Position numbers and translations under genes: made by a program. 13,321 nucleotides of DNA from Chloroflexota bacterium. GTDB lineage: Bacteria; Chloroflexota; Limnocylindria; Limnocylindrales; CSP1-4. The notes below the pieces were generated by a model. The model saw only the letters and a list, made by a program, of their open reading frames with translations, ran no database searches and was not told the DNA's origin. Positions 7,020-13,321 of the stretch are shown one piece after another. The stretch covers positions 797 through 14,117 of the forward strand of contig JAJYDP010000049.1 of NCBI GenBank assembly GCA_021777365.1. The letters are read 5' to 3'. Numbering within the stretch: position 1 is the first letter of the stretch; the number at the start of each line of letters is the position of its first letter.

Positions 7020-8280
7020 TCACCCCCCGGTCGCGGGGCTCGCCTTGCCGGCCCGTCCCGGCGTGTCCCGCCCCCCGGCGTCGGGGATGCCCCGAGCCGC
7101 GATCACGCCCGCGAGGAGGCAGGCAGCCACACCGAACGCGACGGCTCCCTCGATCGACCGGGCGGCGAGCCATCCCGCGATGGCGGATCCGATGGGGAAT
7201 CCGGCGAAGTTGAAGTTCATCGAGACGGCGAAGGCCCGGCCCATCCAGGCGGGGTCCGTCCGGCGTTGCCGGAGCGTGAACAACCCGATGTCCATCGGCC
7301 CGTTGAGGAGGCCCACCAGCCGTCATGGACGCCACCATGGGCGCCAGCTGGGCCGGCAGGAGCAGCAGCAGGGCGGCGGCGTTGGCGAACATCGGCAGCA
7401 CCAGCATCCGGCGCTCTCGGCCCGCGCTGTTCATCCGGCCGAAGACGAGCGCGGCCACCGCCCCGCCCACCCCCAGCACCGCGAAGACCGTGCCAACGGT
7501 CGCTGGCCCCTGGTGCAGCCGGTCCAGCACGATGAGCGGGATCACGATGGTCGTCACGCCCCCGCTCAGGTTGATCGCCGAGATGGAGAAGCCGAGGGCG
7601 CGCAGGGTGCGATTGCGCCACGTGTACACCAGACCCTGCCACGCATCGACCAGCAAGCGGCCCGTGGAGGCCACGTCCGTCCTGGGATCCGGGATCCCGA
7701 TGAGCACGACCGCGGCAACGGCGTACGTGAGAGCGATCGCGACCAGGGCGGCGGGGCCGCCCCACAGTCCGACCACCACGCCGGCGAGTGGCGGCCCGAC
7801 GATGGTCGCGACCACGTAGCCCATCGAGTCGACGGCGTTGATGCGCTCCCAGAGCGGCACCGGCACGAGCAACGGGAAGAGGCTGCGGAGCCCGGTGCTG
7901 CTGAGCGGAGCCGTGAGCGAGGAGACGCCCGCGATCAGCAGCAGGACCCAGACGGGGAGCGCGCCCGCAAGCGCGAGACCGCCGATGAGTGCGAGCGACA
8001 GGCTCGCGACGACGTAATCGACCAGTACCAGCCGGGATCGTCCGTGGCGGTCGAGAAGGGCGCCCGCGATCGGGCTCACCAGCATGCCCGGCACGATCGC
8101 CACGAACGTCACGACGCCGGCCAGCTCCGCCGAGTGGTACGTGGTGAGCGTGAACAGGACCATGGCGACGCTCACCATCGACTGGCCGATCCGGGCGATC
8201 TGCATGCCGGCCAGGATCCGCGCCATGGATGGCACGCGGAACAGGGCGCGATACGAGCGATCGGGGCTTTCCGGGGGCAT
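7020..8280 (-). pseudogene. Major facilitator superfamily transporter, split by one frameshift
   Basis: This is a 12-helix MFS permease, probably a drug or small-molecule exporter. The first frame runs from ATG 8280 through about 320 residues: hydrophobic helices, the motif-A loop GALLDRHGRSRLVLVDYV at about residues 73-90, and LPMFANAAALLLLLPAQLAPMVASM. It then turns into Arg/Pro-rich nonsense to a stop at 6901. The true C-terminal part continues in another frame from about 7319 to the TGA at 7020: LVGLLNGPMDIGLFTLRQRRTDPAWMGRAF and further hydrophobic segments. Removing one base near 7320 restores about 419 residues, a normal MFS length. A TGA in the second frame at 7325-7323 limits the shift to about 7325 or just downstream. 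A sequencing or assembly error is as likely as real decay. The substrate is not predictable. Confidence 0.85.
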
Positions 8281-8294
8281 GAACCGTCATGCTA
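8281..8294 (-). promoter_or_regulatory. Candidate leaderless -10 box of the MFS gene
   Basis: On the minus strand TAGCAT (8294-8289) fits TAnnnT and ends 8 bases before the ATG at 8280. No Shine-Dalgarno is present. No -35 element is recognisable. It lies in the 79-base gap after the nitroreductase-like gene, suggesting that the transporter has its own start. Confidence 0.35.
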
Positions 8295-8359
8295 CCGGTC
8301 CGGGTGGCGTCGCGCCGGGCCCGCGGCGCTACCGGCGGTTACCTCCCGGCCGGCGATGG

Positions 8360-8968
8360 TCAACCGGGAACGGACGCGCGCCTCCTGTCGGAGGAGTGTC
8401 CGAGCGCCACCAGGTACACCGGCGTGTGGCTGGCCGGAAGGTCGAGCACGTCGCGCACGGCGCCGTCGTCCAGCGCCCCCACGGGGGTCGCACAGATCCC
8501 CATGGCAGTGGCCGCGAGCAGGATGTTCTGCGCGACATGCCCGCTCTCGACCAGCTCGTAGCGCCGGGCACGTGCGCCGTAGCGCGGGTCCATGCGCCCC
8601 TGGACGGCGACCAGGACGATGGTCGCGGCCGCCAGCCCGACCACGTCCTGCGATTCGGCGGCGGTGCACAGCGCCGGTCGATGGTCGCCCCGCAGCACGG
8701 GGGCCAGGCGGTCCCCGTCCGCCTCGTAGTGCAGGACCCCGGTGGGCGTGACGACGTACAGCTCGAGCGGGTGGATCCCCCCCGCCGACGGCGCGGTGCG
8801 GAGCCCGCCCGGACCGGTGATCCCCTGCCCCGCCCAGCAGAGGCGGAGCAGCTCAACCTCGGAGAGCGGATCCCAGCAGAACTCGCGACGGGAGCGCCTG
8901 GTCTTCAGGCACTCCTCGAGGGTTACAAGGCCCAGCGATGACGCGGCGACCAGCCCGGCCGACGGCAT
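8360..8968 (-). CDS. Nitroreductase family / SagB-type flavoprotein oxidoreductase
   Basis: A 202-residue FMN-dependent nitroreductase-fold protein. It shows TRRSRREF near the N-terminus (FMN phosphate-binding Arg/Ser cluster), then RTAPSAGGIHPLELYVV, which matches the SagB-type pattern APSAGxxxPLExY, and the C-terminal ARRYELVESGHVAQNILLAATAMGICATPVGALDD with VYLVALGH. SagB-like proteins oxidise azoline rings in peptide maturation, but many stand-alone members have no known substrate, and no cyclodehydratase, precursor peptide or radical-SAM gene is near here, so a peptide-modifying role is not supported. I chose ATG 8968 because GGAGGT (8981-8976) lies 7 bases upstream; a GTG at 8977 would sit inside that site. 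The MFS gene follows after 79 bases on the same strand. Confidence 0.85.
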   Translation of the reverse strand: MPSAGLVAASSLGLVTLEECLKTRRSRREFCWDPLSEVELLRLCWAGQGITGPGGLRTAPSAGGIHPLELYVVTPTGVLHYEADGDRLAPVLRGDHRPALCTAAESQDVVGLAAATIVLVAVQGRMDPRYGARARRYELVESGHVAQNILLAATAMGICATPVGALDDGAVRDVLDLPASHTPVYLVALGHSSDRRRASVPG

Positions 8969-9154
8969 ACGGCGCACCTCCGTTGCCGCAGTCTCCGCGT
9001 GCTGCCCCGATGGAGGACAGTGCCATCCGGACGCCCGCGCACGCGCCGCATTTCCGCTCCTCCGACACCTGCGCCGGTCGGACGGCGGCGCGCGCCCACC
9101 CGCCGGGGCGCGGTCCCGCCGGTGGTGACGATCCGCAGGGCCGGAGCTCGGCCG

Positions 9155-10048
9155 CTACCCGGCCGCCGCGAGCTCCACGCCGGCTGCGCGACAGTCCTCG
9201 GCGAGACCAGCCTGCGCCTCCTCGGTCGGCGACCATCGGGTGGGGAAGGCGACCAGCCGGGCGAGTCCCACCTCCGCGTACCGGCCGATCAGATCCACCC
9301 GGGCCCCGCCGGGCTCGCGGACGTCCTCGTCCCGGCAATAGACGGACAGGCGGAGCGTGGCGGGATCACGGCCGATCTCCTCGCATCGCGCCCGGATGAC
9401 GGGAAGCGCGTCGGCGATCTGCTCCGGCGAGAGGAACACCACGTTGAGCTCGTCGGCGAACCGGGCTGCCAGCCGCCACGTGACCTCGCGGCCGTTGCCG
9501 CCGACGATGATGGGGGGACGCGGCTGCTGGATGCCCTTGGGCACGTTTACCGCACCCTGGACGTGCGCATACCTGCCCTCGTAGGTGGCGCGGCCGGGCG
9601 CCAGCATCCGGGTGATGACCTCCAGCGCATCGCCGAGCCCGGCCAGCCTGTCCTTCGTCGACGGGAAACCGTACCCGTACGCGAGCCACTCGTCTTCCTT
9701 CCAGCCGCCCCCGATCCCCAGCTCGAAGCGACCGCCGCTGACGATGTCGAGCGTCGACGCGAGCTTGGCGACGAGTGCCGGGTTGCGGTACCCGGCGCAG
9801 ATCACCATGTGCCCGAGCCGGACGCGCGAAGTCACGCCGGCGACGGCGGCCAGGGTGGTGAACGACTCGAAGGTGATCTCGTCGGTCGTGTCCGGGGTGG
9901 TGTGGAAATGATCGAACACCCATTCCGACTCGAACCCCAGCGACTCGGCGTGGCGGGCGAGCTGGACCGTCCGAGTCCAGGCCAAGGCGGCATCCCAGCC
10001 GTCGTACTCGTGCTTCCAGCCCTGGGGCACCAGGAGTCCGACCTTCAT
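9155..10048 (-). CDS. LLM class luciferase-like oxidoreductase, probably F420-dependent
   Basis: A 297-residue TIM-barrel oxidoreductase of the bacterial luciferase-like family. It starts MKVGLLVPQGW and contains AESLGFESEWVFDHF (residues 35-48), VRLGHMVICAGYRNPALVAKLASTLDIVSGGRFELGIGGGWKEDEWLAYGY at about 76-125, and PPIIVGGNGREVTWRLAARFAD near 178-199. This block order is typical of F420-dependent members in Actinomycetota and Chloroflexota, although FMN use cannot be excluded from sequence. The substrate is unknown. ATG 10048 is chosen because GGGAGGTG precedes it by about 6 bases; a longer frame adds 29 residues with no family similarity. It lies 97 bases downstream of tdk on the same strand. 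The 186-base gap between its stop and the nitroreductase start holds nothing I recognise. Confidence 0.9.
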   Translation of the reverse strand: MKVGLLVPQGWKHEYDGWDAALAWTRTVQLARHAESLGFESEWVFDHFHTTPDTTDEITFESFTTLAAVAGVTSRVRLGHMVICAGYRNPALVAKLASTLDIVSGGRFELGIGGGWKEDEWLAYGYGFPSTKDRLAGLGDALEVITRMLAPGRATYEGRYAHVQGAVNVPKGIQQPRPPIIVGGNGREVTWRLAARFADELNVVFLSPEQIADALPVIRARCEEIGRDPATLRLSVYCRDEDVREPGGARVDLIGRYAEVGLARLVAFPTRWSPTEEAQAGLAEDCRAAGVELAAAG

Positions 10049-10074
10049 CTGCCACCTCCCGAGGATCAACTGCA

Positions 10075-10093
10075 GCGGCCCGCCGCAGGCCGC
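10075..10093 (-). terminator. Short GC hairpin between tdk and the LLM gene
   Basis: Arms GCGGCC (10075-10080) and GGCCGC (10088-10093) enclose a 7-base loop in the gap after tdk. No T-tract follows on the minus strand. It may attenuate read-through from tdk or be chance in GC-rich DNA. Confidence 0.2.
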
Positions 10094-10145
10094 GACGCGC
10101 CACCCGTCGACACCCGTCGGCAACGCGCCGGGCAAGCGCCGGGAC

Positions 10146-10754
10146 TCACGGGTTGCGGGGTGCCCCGATCTCGTGGTGCCGGATGCAGCGCGCCTCGTAG
10201 GTCTCGACCGCCGCCCGTTCGAACCCGCCGACCACGATCAGCGGGTCGTCGACTGCCGCCGGTTGCCCGTTGACCAGTCGCTGGGTCCGGGTCGCCGTGT
10301 CGCCGCAGACCACGCAGATCGCGGTCAGCGTCGTGACCTCGTCGGCGAGCGCAAGCAGCTCCGGCATCGAGTTGAAGGGCCGGCCGGCGAAGTCCAGGTT
10401 GAGGCCGGTCGCGATCACGTGCCGGCCCGTCGTCCGGAGCGTCTGCACCACGTCCACGATGGCCGGCTCGAAGAACTCCGCCTCCTCGATCCCCACCAGG
10501 TCCGCGTCCCGCTCGCGCGCCAGGGCAAGGATCAGGCCCGGCTCGGTACGGGGGACCAGCGTCGACGGGAACCGCGCGTGGCTCCGGCTCTCGGCGAACT
10601 CGGGCGGGGTGCGGACGTCGATGTCGGGGCGCACGAGCAGGACACGCCGGCGCGCGATCTCCGCACGGCGGAGCAGCCGCAGCAGCTCGTCGGTCTTGCC
10701 CGACGACATGCAGCCGGCAATGACGTGCAACCAGGGATCCGAGCGATAGAACAC
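10146..10754 (-). CDS. tdk: Thymidine kinase, type II
   Basis: Phosphorylates thymidine with ATP in pyrimidine salvage. The 202-residue protein, a usual family length, has the Walker A segment AGCMSSGKTDELLRLLRR (P-loop at about 14-21), GIEEAEFFE containing the expected catalytic glutamate E91 (family usually DEAQFF), TGLNLDFAGRPF in place of the common GLDxDFrGxPF, the lasso region, and a zinc site C147-x2-C150 with C190-x2-H193. GTG 10754 is preceded by GGAGG with 4 bases of spacing; longer frames to 10904 add 50 residues of Ala/Arg-rich sequence without similarity. A TACGAT box lies 16 bases before the start. It is transcribed away from the membrane-protein gene on the other strand. Identity is secure; several motif residues are non-standard. 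Confidence 0.93.
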   Translation of the reverse strand: MFYRSDPWLHVIAGCMSSGKTDELLRLLRRAEIARRRVLLVRPDIDVRTPPEFAESRSHARFPSTLVPRTEPGLILALARERDADLVGIEEAEFFEPAIVDVVQTLRTTGRHVIATGLNLDFAGRPFNSMPELLALADEVTTLTAICVVCGDTATRTQRLVNGQPAAVDDPLIVVGGFERAAVETYEARCIRHHEIGAPRNP

Positions 10755-10770
10755 GAGGCCTCCGAGGGCA

Positions 10771-10776
10771 ATCGTA
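10771..10776 (-). promoter_or_regulatory. Candidate -10 box of tdk
   Basis: TACGAT on the minus strand (10776-10771) fits TAnnnT. A start about 6-7 bases downstream would leave a leader of about 10 bases that just includes GGAGG (10763-10759). No -35 element is clear. Confidence 0.3.
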
Positions 10777-10966
10777 GCGCCTGCGACGGGTCCGACGCGC
10801 GCCCGGCGGCGCTCCCCGGGCGGCTCGGCGGCGTTGCCCACGCCGGCCGCCCGCGCTATTCGTGCGGCTCGACATTCTCCGGCGGCTCCAGCTCGAGCGA
10901 GCACGCCGCTGCTCCGAGACGCGCCCGACGGGCCGGATGGCCGATGCAGCCGTCCGGGGTGGCCCG

Positions 10967-11006
10967 TATCGTCGCTCCGTCACCGGCCGAGCCCACGGGC
11001 GGGAGG
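10967..11006 (+). promoter_or_regulatory. Candidate -10 box and ribosome binding site of the membrane-protein gene
   Basis: TATCGT at 10967-10972 fits TAnnnT, and GGGAGG at 11001-11006 lies 5 bases before the ATG at 11012, giving a predicted leader of about 33 bases. The gap of about 257 bases between this gene and tdk is divergent; apart from the two promoter candidates I see nothing coding in it. Confidence 0.35.
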
Positions 11007-11011
11007 CAGCC

Positions 11012-11437
11012 ATGCTGTTCGAGAACATCGTCGCGACGGCATCGATCGTGCTCGCCGTCGCGCTCGTGTCGAGCCTGCTTGCCTACTACCGCCCGGATAC
11101 GCTCGGCGATGGCGCCACGTCCGGCCACCCGACCATGCCCGGCAACGGCGCGGACCTCGGGGACGCGCGTGCCGTGCGGGCCGCGTGGCGCTGGGCGGGG
11201 GCAGCCGTCGCGGTGGGCGCGCTGGCGGCCACGGCCTACCTCTGGGTGGACGGGCTGTGGCCGGACCGGAGCCTGCAGGTGTTCGTCGCCATCGGGCTGG
11301 GCGGCAGTGCCGTGCTCAGCGTGGCCGCCGCGGTGGTGCGGCCACGACGGCGGCTCACCGGCGTACCGGAGTGCGTGGCGCTCAACCTGGTGTGGGGCGT
11401 GGGTTACGGCGTCGCCATCCCGCTGATCCTGCAGTAG
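11012..11437 (+). CDS. Unrecognised four-helix membrane protein
   Basis: A 141-residue hydrophobic protein that I do not recognise. Predicted membrane segments are about residues 6-25, 58-78, 88-109 and 120-140. A polar loop of about 30 residues (26-57, Gly/Asp-rich with a TMPGNG stretch) joins helices 1 and 2, and a positive patch RPRRR lies at 110-114, suggesting that the loop between helices 3 and 4 is cytoplasmic. There is no signal peptidase site, conserved catalytic pair or metal motif. ATG 11012 is fixed by GGGAGG 5 bases upstream; an in-frame upstream extension of 50 residues is Arg-rich, non-hydrophobic and rejected. It is divergent from tdk and convergent with the saccharopine dehydrogenase-family gene, so it seems to be a single-gene unit. 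Confidence 0.75.
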   Translation: MLFENIVATASIVLAVALVSSLLAYYRPDTLGDGATSGHPTMPGNGADLGDARAVRAAWRWAGAAVAVGALAATAYLWVDGLWPDRSLQVFVAIGLGGSAVLSVAAAVVRPRRRLTGVPECVALNLVWGVGYGVAIPLILQ

Positions 11438-11479
11438 CCGGGCGGATCCCGGGGACCGCCGGGCTGGCCGTCGACGGCC
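11438..11479. terminator. Bidirectional terminator-like palindromes between convergent genes
   Basis: The 50-base gap between two convergent stop codons contains a hairpin with arms GGCGG (11441-11445) and CCGCC (11456-11460), and a perfect 14-bp palindrome GGCCGTCGACGGCC (11466-11479). No T-run follows either. Location and symmetry suggest transcription termination or message-end protection from both sides. Confidence 0.45.
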
Positions 11480-11487
11480 GATCCGGA

Positions 11488-12675
11488 TCAGTCCTCGCCT
11501 GCCGCGTCGATCGACTCCGTCACCGGCAGGCCGCGCTCGCGGAGCGCGGCGACCATCGCGGCGGGGGCCACGGCCTCCTCCACCGGGAAGGCCCCCGGCG
11601 GGATGGCGCCAGAGGCGATCAGGTGACACACGATGGCCGCGTGCCAGCCGGTCGTGCGCTCCATCCCCGTGAGGCCCAGCGCGTCGTCGCGGACCGCGCG
11701 CAGGTCCACGATGGCGCGGGCCGGCTTCCCTCCCCTGCGGCCCGTGGCGATCACGTGCGCGATCACGATGTCCTCGAAGCCCTCGGGCGCGCGGATCTGG
11801 GGTTCGATCAGGGCGTGGAAGACGTGCCGCGGGATCACCGGCACCCCGTCGACCTCGATCGGCGCCTCCGAGAAGAACCCGGCGTCCTGGAACGCCTGGA
11901 ACTGCGCGACGTGCCCGGGATACCGCAGCACCTTGTTGCGGATCGACGGCACCGTGCGACCCAGCGTCCACGGCACGGTGGAGCCGCCGCCGGCCGAGAA
12001 GGCCTCGAGCTCTCCCACCGGATCGCCCAGGTCGACCAGCTCATACTCGGCCGGATCGAACGTGTCGACGTGCACGATCTTCCCGTCGCGAACCCAGTCG
12101 GCCCCACCGGCGTACTCGTTGGTGAGGCCGTCCATCGCGAACGTCACGCGGTAGTCCCAGGGCGGCTCGGGCCGATAGGGCAGGCCACCGTCGAGGAGCA
12201 GCAGGTCGTCGGTCTCGTCGAGCAGGGTGGTCGCGTAGGCCATCAGGTTGTTCGCGAGTCCGGGCGCCTCGCCGCAGTCGGGCACGATCGCGATGCCGCG
12301 CTGCTTCGCGCGGTCCGCGAGCCCGATCTGGGCGAGCGCCGTGGCGGTGTGGCCGCCCAGGTCGCACATGCTCGTGCCGGCCTCGAGCGCGGCCTCGGCG
12401 ATCCGGAGGTTCAGCTTGTACGAGACGGCCGCGATGAAGGCATCGAGGGGCCGCAGGAACGCGACCAGGGCGTCGCGGTCGGTGACGTCGAGCCGCACGC
12501 CGGTGGCCCGGTCCTGGCCGGTCAGCCGGTTCACGCGCTCGGCCGCGCGTCGAGCGGCTGTCTCGTCGATGTCGGCAAGCGTCACCGAGGCCGCCTCGCC
12601 GCGGACGACGAGGTCGTAGGCCGCGGCGGTCCCCTGTCGCCCGGCCCCCAGGATTCCGTATCGGTAGGTGCTCAT
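11488..12675 (-). CDS. Saccharopine dehydrogenase family protein (possible lysine 6-dehydrogenase-like)
   Basis: A 395-residue NAD(P)-dependent oxidoreductase of the saccharopine dehydrogenase / lysine dehydrogenase group. It has an N-terminal Rossmann fold, YGILGAGRQGTAAAYDL, with the dinucleotide loop GAGRQG at 10-15 and the acidic strand end LADID. Next comes AAVSYKLNLRIAEAALEAGTSMCDLGG, then the family segment IVPDCGEAPGLANNLMAY, and a C-terminal catalytic domain ending with GMERTTGWHAAIVCHLIASGAIPPGAFPVEEAV. The last segment resembles lysine 6-dehydrogenase and Lys9-like relatives that act in lysine catabolism, but substrate cannot be fixed and no lysine pathway gene is nearby. The conserved part begins at ATG 12675; a longer frame to 13119 runs antisense over the antiporter gene. 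A TACACT box 7 bases upstream and no Shine-Dalgarno point to a leaderless message. Confidence 0.85.
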   Translation of the reverse strand: MSTYRYGILGAGRQGTAAAYDLVVRGEAASVTLADIDETAARRAAERVNRLTGQDRATGVRLDVTDRDALVAFLRPLDAFIAAVSYKLNLRIAEAALEAGTSMCDLGGHTATALAQIGLADRAKQRGIAIVPDCGEAPGLANNLMAYATTLLDETDDLLLLDGGLPYRPEPPWDYRVTFAMDGLTNEYAGGADWVRDGKIVHVDTFDPAEYELVDLGDPVGELEAFSAGGGSTVPWTLGRTVPSIRNKVLRYPGHVAQFQAFQDAGFFSEAPIEVDGVPVIPRHVFHALIEPQIRAPEGFEDIVIAHVIATGRRGGKPARAIVDLRAVRDDALGLTGMERTTGWHAAIVCHLIASGAIPPGAFPVEEAVAPAAMVAALRERGLPVTESIDAAGED

Positions 12676-12688
12676 GGGCGCCAGTGTA
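12676..12688 (-). promoter_or_regulatory. Candidate leaderless -10 box of the saccharopine dehydrogenase-family gene
   Basis: TACACT on the minus strand (12688-12683) is a good TAnnnT box ending 7 bases before the ATG at 12675. That spacing would put the transcript start at the start codon itself. No Shine-Dalgarno is present and the -35 region is not recognisable. Confidence 0.45.
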
Positions 12689-12695
12689 GGCGGCC

Positions 12696-12721
12696 CGGGA
12701 CGGGCTCGAGAGCCCGGTCCG
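12696..12721. promoter_or_regulatory. 26-bp near-palindrome in the divergent promoter gap, candidate operator
   Basis: Arms 12696-12707 and 12710-12721 pair at 10 of 12 positions as Watson-Crick bases, with one G-T and one mismatch, around a 2-base centre. The seven innermost pairs (CGGGCTC / GAGCCCG) are perfect. It covers the -35 region of the minus-strand promoter and lies upstream of the antiporter -10, where a repressor could act on both genes. Confidence 0.35.
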
Positions 12722-12779
12722 TCGTGCGGCCGGGTGCCCGGAACGAGCCCCGCGGCCTGCCGGGGACGCGGCCGCCATC

Positions 12780-12792
12780 TACCATAGGCTTC
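12780..12792 (+). promoter_or_regulatory. Candidate leaderless -10 box of the CPA1 antiporter gene
   Basis: TACCAT at 12780-12785 fits TAnnnT and ends 7 bases before the GTG at 12793. The upstream sequence lacks a Shine-Dalgarno. The overlapping TAGGCT at 12785-12790 also fits the pattern, but it leaves only two bases before the start and is less suitable. Confidence 0.45.
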
Positions 12793-13321
12793 GTGCCCGG
12801 CACGTCGATCCTCCAGGCCGTCGAGGCGTTCGTCGCACTCCTGGTCGCGCTCGCGTTCGTCGCGCTGGTGACGCGGCGCGTCGGGTTGCCCTACACGGTG
12901 GCACTGGTGCTCTTCGGCGTCGCCATCTCGTTCGCGGCCCCACCGATCCACCTGCAGGTGAGCCCGCAGCTGGTCCTGCTGGTGCTGCTGCCGGGGCTCG
13001 TGTTCGAGGCCGCCTACTCGCTCGACCAGCCGGAGTTGCTGCGCGCGCTCGGGGGCGTCCTGCTGCTCGCGGTGCCCGGCGTCCTGGTGGTGGCCGGGTT
13101 CGTCGCCGTCGTGCTGCACCTCGCGACGGGACTCGCGCCGGGCCCGTCCTTCGTGGTGGGGGCGATGGTCTCGGCCACCGACCCGGCCGCGGTGACCTCG
13201 AGCATCCGGCGGCTCCGGGCACCTGCCCGCCTGGCCACGATGGTCGAGGCGGAGAGTCTCCTCAACGACGGGACCGGGATCGTTGCGTTCACCATCGCCG
13301 TCGCCGCCACGCGGGGCGCCA
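12793..13321 (+). CDS. CPA1-type Na+/H+ antiporter (partial, C-terminus off the window)
   Basis: The first 176 residues of a cation/proton antiporter of the inner membrane. After a short N-terminus come hydrophobic helices at about 8-26, 33-50 and 58-75, the family segment LLVLLPGLVFEAAY, helices at about 88-110, then VVGAMVSATDPAAV with the transport aspartate D130, and EAESLLNDGTGIVAF with N158-D159, the ND pair typical of electroneutral CPA1 exchangers. Complete members have about 400-550 residues, often with a cytosolic tail, so well over half is missing here. GTG 12793 is chosen because it directly follows a TACCAT box at leaderless spacing and puts the first helix near the N-terminus. 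The gene is divergent from the saccharopine dehydrogenase-family gene across a gap of about 117 bases with a candidate operator. Confidence 0.93.
   Translation, partial: MPGTSILQAVEAFVALLVALAFVALVTRRVGLPYTVALVLFGVAISFAAPPIHLQVSPQLVLLVLLPGLVFEAAYSLDQPELLRALGGVLLLAVPGVLVVAGFVAVVLHLATGLAPGPSFVVGAMVSATDPAAVTSSIRRLRAPARLATMVEAESLLNDGTGIVAFTIAVAATRGA

Noticed and set aside
6901..7319. C-terminal tail of the 459-residue MFS reading frame
   Set aside because: It turns Arg/Gly-rich immediately after the frameshift, while the other frame continues the hydrophobic MFS sequence.
8360..8968. Peptide azoline-oxidising (bacteriocin) cluster
   Set aside because: No YcaO cyclodehydratase, precursor peptide or protease gene is present around the SagB-like protein.
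8969..9154. Possible small gene in the 186-base gap before the nitroreductase-like gene
   Set aside because: Frames there are low-complexity, lack a ribosome binding site and continue as shadows into neighbouring genes.
12676..13119. 148-residue upstream extension of the saccharopine dehydrogenase-family protein
   Set aside because: It lies antisense over the antiporter gene, is His/Arg/Gln-rich, and the Rossmann fold begins just after the ATG at 12675.

Overview
The window is a very G+C-rich bacterial chromosome segment, densely packed, with third codon positions almost always G or C. There are no RNA genes, insertion sequences, CRISPR arrays or phage genes that I can see, and no gene-free stretch longer than about 260 bases. 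A complete C5-type tetrapyrrole gene set, a HemQ-type chlorite dismutase family protein, an F420-type luciferase-like oxidoreductase and several apparently leaderless genes (TAnnnT box 6-8 nt before the start codon) suggest a soil or freshwater Chloroflexota (Limnocylindria-like) or, less likely, an Actinomycetota. The lineage is inference from general impression; no marker gene is present.

Positions 1-6891 (all minus strand) form one tight operon, read right to left: a MerR-type DNA-binding regulator, hemA, hemC, hemD, hemB, hemQ and hemL (cut by the left window edge). Five of the six junctions are 4-base ATGA or GTGA stop/start overlaps. The exception is hemC-hemD, which has about 100 bases and a 13-bp perfect hairpin over the hemC stop codon. 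HemA and HemL turn glutamyl-tRNA into 5-aminolevulinate, HemB makes porphobilinogen, HemC and HemD make uroporphyrinogen III, and HemQ decarboxylates coproheme at the end of the coproporphyrin-dependent route. hemE, hemY and hemH are not in the window.

Positions 7020-10754 (minus strand) hold, right to left, thymidine kinase (tdk), an LLM-class luciferase-like oxidoreductase, a SagB/nitroreductase-like flavoprotein and an MFS transporter broken by one frameshift near 7320. These look like separate small units.

Positions 11012-11437 (plus) encode an unrecognised four-helix membrane protein. It converges on a saccharopine dehydrogenase-family gene (11488-12675, minus), with palindromic terminator-like sequence between them. 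That gene is divergent from a CPA1-type Na+/H+ antiporter starting at 12793 (plus, cut by the right edge). A 26-bp near-palindrome lies in this divergent gap.

The points most worth following are the regulator fused into the heme operon, the hemC-hemD hairpin, the leaderless promoter pattern, the MFS frameshift and unusual residues in HemA, HemC and Tdk.
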